Source: Escallonia rubra (taxonomy: Eukaryota > Streptophyta > Magnoliopsida > Escalloniales > Escalloniaceae). From it: a stretch of DNA of 64,000 bases. Positions 59,751-64,000 of the stretch are shown piece by piece (positions within the stretch are counted from its first letter, which is position 1; the number at the start of each line of letters is the position of its first letter). The notes beneath the pieces are model-generated. The model was not told the DNA's origin. It was given only the letters and a program-made list of their open reading frames with translations, and did no database searches. The stretch lies in assembly GCA_033065855.1 (NCBI GenBank), contig JAVXUO010000939.1, positions 186,001 through 250,000 of the forward strand, in the 5' to 3' direction. Position numbers and translations under genes: made by a program.

Positions 59751-60517
59751 GTCTTACACGAATTATTAGCACTATAACATATTCTAGACTTGTGGTAATT
59801 GGGTATAGGAAATTGACATATTATTTTATTATCTAAATCTTGGCTATAAGATCTGTGTCTGCCTGTTTTCATGCTCCTTGTATCTTTCTTTTGGTACATA
59901 AAAGAACTGTCATGCTCCCGACCCGACCCAGAGATGGACCTTCACATCCTATTCCATTTATGCTTACAATAAATAACATACCCAAAATATTTTATAAATA
60001 TATAACCTCAAAAGAGGCAATTAGAGCTCTAATACATATTCCAAATCAAATTTGATAATAAATAATCACTTCTCAACCATTAGGGTTCCTAAAAGCTACT
60101 TAATAAAAAACTATTACAAAGTTCTTAATCTCAAGTCACTAATAAGATTTTTGATTAGGTAAAACTCAAAGCTCAGCACCTAGCTATTAACTCCTCTAAG
60201 TCGTGTCAGCTTATTTACCTAAAATGAGGAGGGGAGAGCACAAAGCTCAACAAAACACACATACACACCCACATAGTGTATATGTATTCAATAACATATG
60301 ACGAGTAAAATAAAACATACACAATCTAAAGTGCGAAAAACAATAAATCATCTCAGCACAACAAATATTCTCATTTAGAAATATTGACCCAACAAAGCTC
60401 ATATCAAAGTCAAAGGGATATGTGCAAATAATTAAACCAATAACCAAATATGATACGACCACATCAGATGTGAGTGTAAAGCACGTGAGCCTAAACACGC
60501 GAAGGTTCCAAATATTA
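58081..60517. other. Intergenic; GA microsatellite, no supported gene
   Basis: A T-rich ORF at 58308-58682 has no family match. A pure GA run of about 25 repeats lies at 59696-59746. The serine/leucine-repeat ORFs on the other strand come only from this run. Confidence 0.45.
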
Positions 60518-60630
60518 CTCCCTTTGTCCGAAAAATATTGATCAAGTTTCCTTTTTGTTGGCAATCTCAATATAATTGCTCACTTTCCAAATTTGGGTCA
60601 CAAATTTATCACTTTTCCACTTTTACCCTT
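60518..60630. mobile_element. One-sided Stowaway-like remnant
   Basis: CTCCCTTTGTCCGAAAAATATTG after a TA matches a Stowaway left terminus, but no inverted partner was found downstream, so this is a truncated copy. Confidence 0.45.
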
Positions 60631-61220
60631 ATGCTCTTGTAGCATAAGGTTAATACCTGTTTGGCTATTTCTCTCTAGCTGACCTATCTTTTGCTCTCAA
60701 ACATTCACAACTATTTGCCTCTATTCAACCACCTTTACCGCCACCTCTTTTAACCACAGTTCACCACGTCTTTCAACTATGTCGTCGCCTCCTTTAATCA
60801 AAACAGCTACCGCCTCCTTCAACCATTGTTGCTGCCGCTTCTTTCAACCACAATAGGCTGCCTCCTTCAACCTCGTTGATGTCGCCTCCATCAATTACCA
60901 TCGCTTCGCTTGCTTCAACCCTTGCAGCAGCCGCTTTCTTCAACCCCCATCGTCGCCAATGTAGATGATATGAATTTTCAAGGATTAAGTCAACAACTAG
61001 ATTTGTTTTCCTATTTGATAAGCGATGTTCTTTCTAATTGATAGGTTTTTGAGTAATCTTTAGATTCTAATTTGAATCTAGATCTAGTTCTACATCATAT
61101 TCAAAGCTCATTTGATCTTTATTGGAACTTGTAAATTGTATATATAGAGATGAAGTCTGGGTGCTCAGACTTGACTTATGTATTTGATTCTATGTGTATC
61201 TATGTTCTGGTTGACATTTA
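60631..61220. other. Spacer, ACC/CCT-rich then AT-rich
   Basis: 60720-60950 repeats words such as CGCCTCCTTCAACC. No gene or inverted ends were recognised. Confidence 0.4.
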
Positions 61221-62058
61221 GGGTGTGTTTGATAACACAATTAAGCACTTAACACTTAAAGTTTTCAATGATTTTTAATTAAGTGCGTTTGATAACGCTA
61301 AATCTTGTATCACTTAAAAAAATTAATTTCTACCAAAAATAGACTAAAATTTTAAGTTAGGGTGGACTTACTTAATGCTGATCACTTAATTCTAAGTGAG
61401 ATGGTTAAAAGTTATTTAACATATTTTTACATAAAAAAAATTAATTACTACCGCGATGCCACCTCAATTAATATGCTGGCAACACCGCCTCCACTACAAT
61501 ACAATCACCACCACAAAACATTATTTTCTTTTACTATCACCGCCATAATTACCACGACCTAGCCACTATCACCGCCGCCATTGACACCACCACAAGGACA
61601 CCGCCACCTCCACCATATCGTTACTGTTGCCACTAAGTCATTTCTGCCAAAATCATCTAAAGATCTACCACACTACAACCACTGTCATGACTGCCATGCC
61701 GCCCCTTATTACTATCATGATAATTATTAACAACACGTCTTCACGCATCATTACCGCCACGATTGACACCTTTTTGTCGCTGCCGCCGCCACCACCACTA
61801 CTCCTCCATCGTCACTATCACCACCACCACCAACACGACTTTAGCTCCCCAACAAAAGTTATAAAGTACATAAACAAATACATAATTTTGATAAAATGGA
61901 TAAATTTATAAATAAATAATTTCTAAACATATGTTTTTGGTCTACCAAACATGCTTACTTATTTTTCAGTAAAAAATCAGTCGTTTAAAATTTTTAGTTT
62001 TACGAATTCAGTGCTTAACTTTTTCAGCACTTAAATTTCAGTTTTATCAAACAACCCC
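61221..62058. mobile_element. Tourist-like (PIF/Harbinger) non-autonomous element
   Basis: Ends GGGTGTGTTTGATAACAC and GTTTTATCAAACAACCCC are inverted, flanked by TTA on both sides (61218-61220 and 62059-62061), the 3-bp duplication of PIF/Harbinger. Subterminal AAGCACTTAA words also mirror each other. The middle (61440-61850) is CAC/ACC-rich with no transposase. Confidence 0.85.
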
Positions 62059-62061
62059 TTA

Positions 62062-62473
62062 GACTAGGGATGACAATTTGAATAGGCAGAGAGACATAAA
62101 AGATGATGAAAGTCTGGATACCCAAAAGTGGGTGAGAGCCCCCATTATATTATTATTATTATTATTATATGATCTAATATCTAAGCGTATAATGGAGAGT
62201 GTAGTATCCTACCACTTGACCACTTTCATAATCTTGGTGCAAGTTAAATTTTAGAGCAATTTTTGTGGGACAAAGGGAATAGTTCAATTTAAAGGGGTCT
62301 AACCTTAAGGCTGCGTTTGGCGACAAGGATAATGATAAGGATAAGGATAAGGACCGGATAAGGGCGGATAAGGCCAGACAAGCTATACCGTCGGATAAGA
62401 CCGGATAAGCAAGAAATCCTATTCAGCGTTTGGACCAAGTCCGGATTATAAATCAGATATGCAATTTACAAAG

Positions 62474-62477
<4 letters not shown>
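62062..62477. other. Spacer with GGATAA minisatellite
   Basis: 62324-62412 contains repeated (A)AGGATAA / CGGATAAG words. A preceding GGCTGCGTTTGGCGAC resembles an hAT or Harbinger terminus but has no partner in the window. A short TTA run is at 62150-62168. Confidence 0.45.
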
Positions 62478-62508
<31 letters not shown>

Positions 62509-62799
62509 CAGTATATATGTATATATATATACTTATATCCACATATATATACCTATATATACATATATATATATATATGTATATAGGTATATATATATAC
62601 CTACTGTATATATATGTATATAGGTATATATATACCTACTGTATATCTATGTATATAGGTATATATATACTGTATATACATATATATACAGTATATATAC
62701 CTACTGTATATATATATATATATGTACCTACACACGTATATACACACGTATATACGTGTGTATATATATAAATATATCTATATACAGTATATATATACC

Positions 62800-62844
<45 letters not shown>

Positions 62845-62973
62845 GGTATATATATACCTATATACATATATATATATATATATACCTATATACATATATA
62901 TATATACATATATATATATATATGTATATATAGGTGTATATATATATATATATACCTACTGTATATATATATA

Positions 62974-63027
<54 letters not shown>

Positions 63028-63114
63028 TTATATCCACATATATATACCTATATATACATATATACCTATATATATATATATGTATATATATATATGTATA
63101 TATATACATATATA

Positions 63115-63149
<35 letters not shown>

Positions 63150-63180
63150 ATATATATATACTTATATACATATATATATA
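62478..63180. repeat. TA-rich mosaic minisatellite
   Basis: About 700 bp made almost only of TA dinucleotides, regularly interrupted by ACCTA, TAGGTA, CTGTA and CATA words, so that TATATACCTA, TATAGGTATA and ATACAGTATAT occur many times on both strands. Highly self-complementary. The tyrosine/isoleucine ORFs are artefacts. Confidence 0.95.
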
Positions 63181-63182
63181 CA

Positions 63183-64000
63183 CTAGTATGAAGCACGTGC
63201 GTTGCACGTGGATGTGACCGAAGTAGTTTTGCAAGATTATAATGTATTAAGTTGTTGGCGAAGAGAAGAGCAAATGGAGAAAGTCAAAGAAACAATTCGA
63301 AATATGTAAACTTCATATTTTAACATGAAAATGCAGAATCAGAAGATGCAATAATCTCCTTTCAGCCTTCATCAAATTTGAGCTTCTTTTTTGCATGGTT
63401 GTAGTGAACAGGATCGTCATGTAGTTCTGCTGTGTTGTACTCTTGAACTTCTTGTGCTATCAACCTTGCTCGGTTTCTGTCATCTCCATTCTTTTTGTCC
63501 ATCTTAATGATGAAGATGAATTCTTTGCCTTCCATTTCTTCTAGTGATGAAAGTAGCGTACCTATATGTGTGTGTGTACTTATCTTACCTGAGTTATTTT
63601 TGGTGCATTTGTCAGGATTTCTTCAAGGGTTACAGTTGTTGCATCTCTGATCTTTCCGAGTGGTGATAGACATGGGCTTTCCTTTTGCAACCTGCGTTTG
63701 AAGTTAGAAAATGCGAGAGTTTTGCATTATGTAACGCTTCATTCGGTTTATATCATGTCTAAAAAGAATGTATATTACCATTTTCTGATCAAAGTCGCTT
63801 CCTTGATTTTTGGGTTAATTTGTAGCGTGCTGATGAATGATAGTGACAATTGAGGTTCACCTGCAACATGTTTGAAAAGTGTTATGTTCCTCGTTTTATA
63901 ATCGTTTTGAAATTCTGTGTGAAACCACTTAAATTTGAAGATACGTTACCTTGATATTCTGTCACTTTGACATTATCTACCGCAATGATTGGTTGTTCTT
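63183..64000 (-). mobile_element. Helitron 3' end (partial element)
   Basis: On the minus strand the element ends with a short hairpin CACGTGC-AAC-GCACGTG (63194-63210), seven bases, then CTAG (63186-63183) followed by T. That is the arrangement of a Helitron 3' terminus inserted next to AT-rich DNA. RPA1-like exons, which plant Helitrons often carry, run on the same strand toward this end. The element continues beyond the right edge, so the helicase and 5' TC end are not visible. Confidence 0.7.
63362..64000 (-). CDS. RPA1-like (replication protein A large subunit-like) gene, 3' part
   Basis: Minus-strand exons with GT/AG borders: beyond the edge to 63950 (EQPIIAVDNVKVTEYQ), 63860-63779 (GEPQLSLSFISTLQINP..IKEATLIRKW), 63691-63589 (ISPLG-KIRDATTVTLEEILTNAPKIT-like), and 63561-63362 (EEMEGKEFIFIIKMDKKNG..ARLIAQEV...KLKFDEG, stop). 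The first two match the single-strand DNA-binding OB fold of plant RPA1-like proteins (relatives read 'VAIKGLRVTEYNG..LSTSFST...INPDIPEAKALREW'). Such genes are frequent Helitron passengers. Only the 3' part is in the window. The join between the last two exons was not verified for frame, so it may be degenerate. Confidence 0.7.

Noticed and set aside
59533..59899. Serine/leucine-repeat ORFs
   Set aside because: Derived from the GA microsatellite.
62430..63191. Long tyrosine/isoleucine-repeat ORFs on both strands
   Set aside because: They are translations of the TA-rich array; no start context, family or codon signal.
1..64000. CRISPR arrays, prokaryotic operons, phage or toxin-antitoxin systems
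   Set aside because: No regularly spaced repeats with unique spacers and no bacterial gene families; the DNA is plant nuclear.
1..64000. tRNA and rRNA genes
   Set aside because: No cloverleaf with A/B boxes and no rRNA core motifs were noticed by eye; a tRNA search program would be needed to exclude a single tRNA.

Overview
This is plant nuclear DNA, almost certainly from a eudicot. It has intron-split plant genes, AT-rich spacers, and dense plant transposons (Ty3/gypsy remnants, solo LTRs, TRIMs, a Mutator-like element, hAT, Stowaway and Tourist-like MITEs, a Helitron end). Nothing bacterial or CRISPR-like was seen. The species cannot be named from the sequence.

Three genes look intact. 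(1) At 19.0-20.7 kb (+) is a single-exon, membrane-anchored SAM-dependent methyltransferase-like gene. Its leader carries a 41-codon upstream ORF resembling a conserved-peptide uORF, preceded by two minimal ATG-TAG uORFs. (2) At 27.1-28.3 kb (-) is an F-box/kelch-repeat gene of the At5g60570 type. (3) At 30.8-38.3 kb (-) is a GRIK/SnAK-type protein kinase, the upstream activator of SnRK1. I reconstructed 11 coding exons that add up to exactly 404 codons including the stop. Its introns hold a TRIM, a MITE and a CT microsatellite.

Left third (0-16 kb): degenerate material. A truncated SPT6-like pseudogene (-) lies beside a second copy of its 5' end, as 890-bp direct repeats about 3.75 kb apart. 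A frameshifted FAR1/FHY3-like fragment abuts the repeat edge. A foldback MITE and an F-box-type fragment follow. A Ty3/gypsy remnant (gag and protease, -) is split by two solo-LTR-like insertions; the first has an exact 5-bp target duplication and the second a 4/5 match. Organelle-like (probably mitochondrial) DNA lies at about 21.0-22.3 kb.

Right half (39-64 kb): almost wholly mobile. A 10.3-kb Mutator-like element (45.69-56.04 kb) has terminal inverted repeats of about 200 bp and a decayed MuDR-type transposase. It is interrupted by a hAT-type MITE with a perfect 8-bp duplication and by a 3.86-kb solo LTR with a perfect 5-bp duplication. A Stowaway MITE, a Tourist-like element and a 0.7-kb TA-rich mosaic come before what looks like the 3' end of a Helitron carrying RPA1-like exons at the right edge.

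The three genes do not form an operon or an obvious pathway. No undescribed system was demonstrated. The most useful leads are the uORF cluster, the nested element history, and the SPT6/FAR1 junction.
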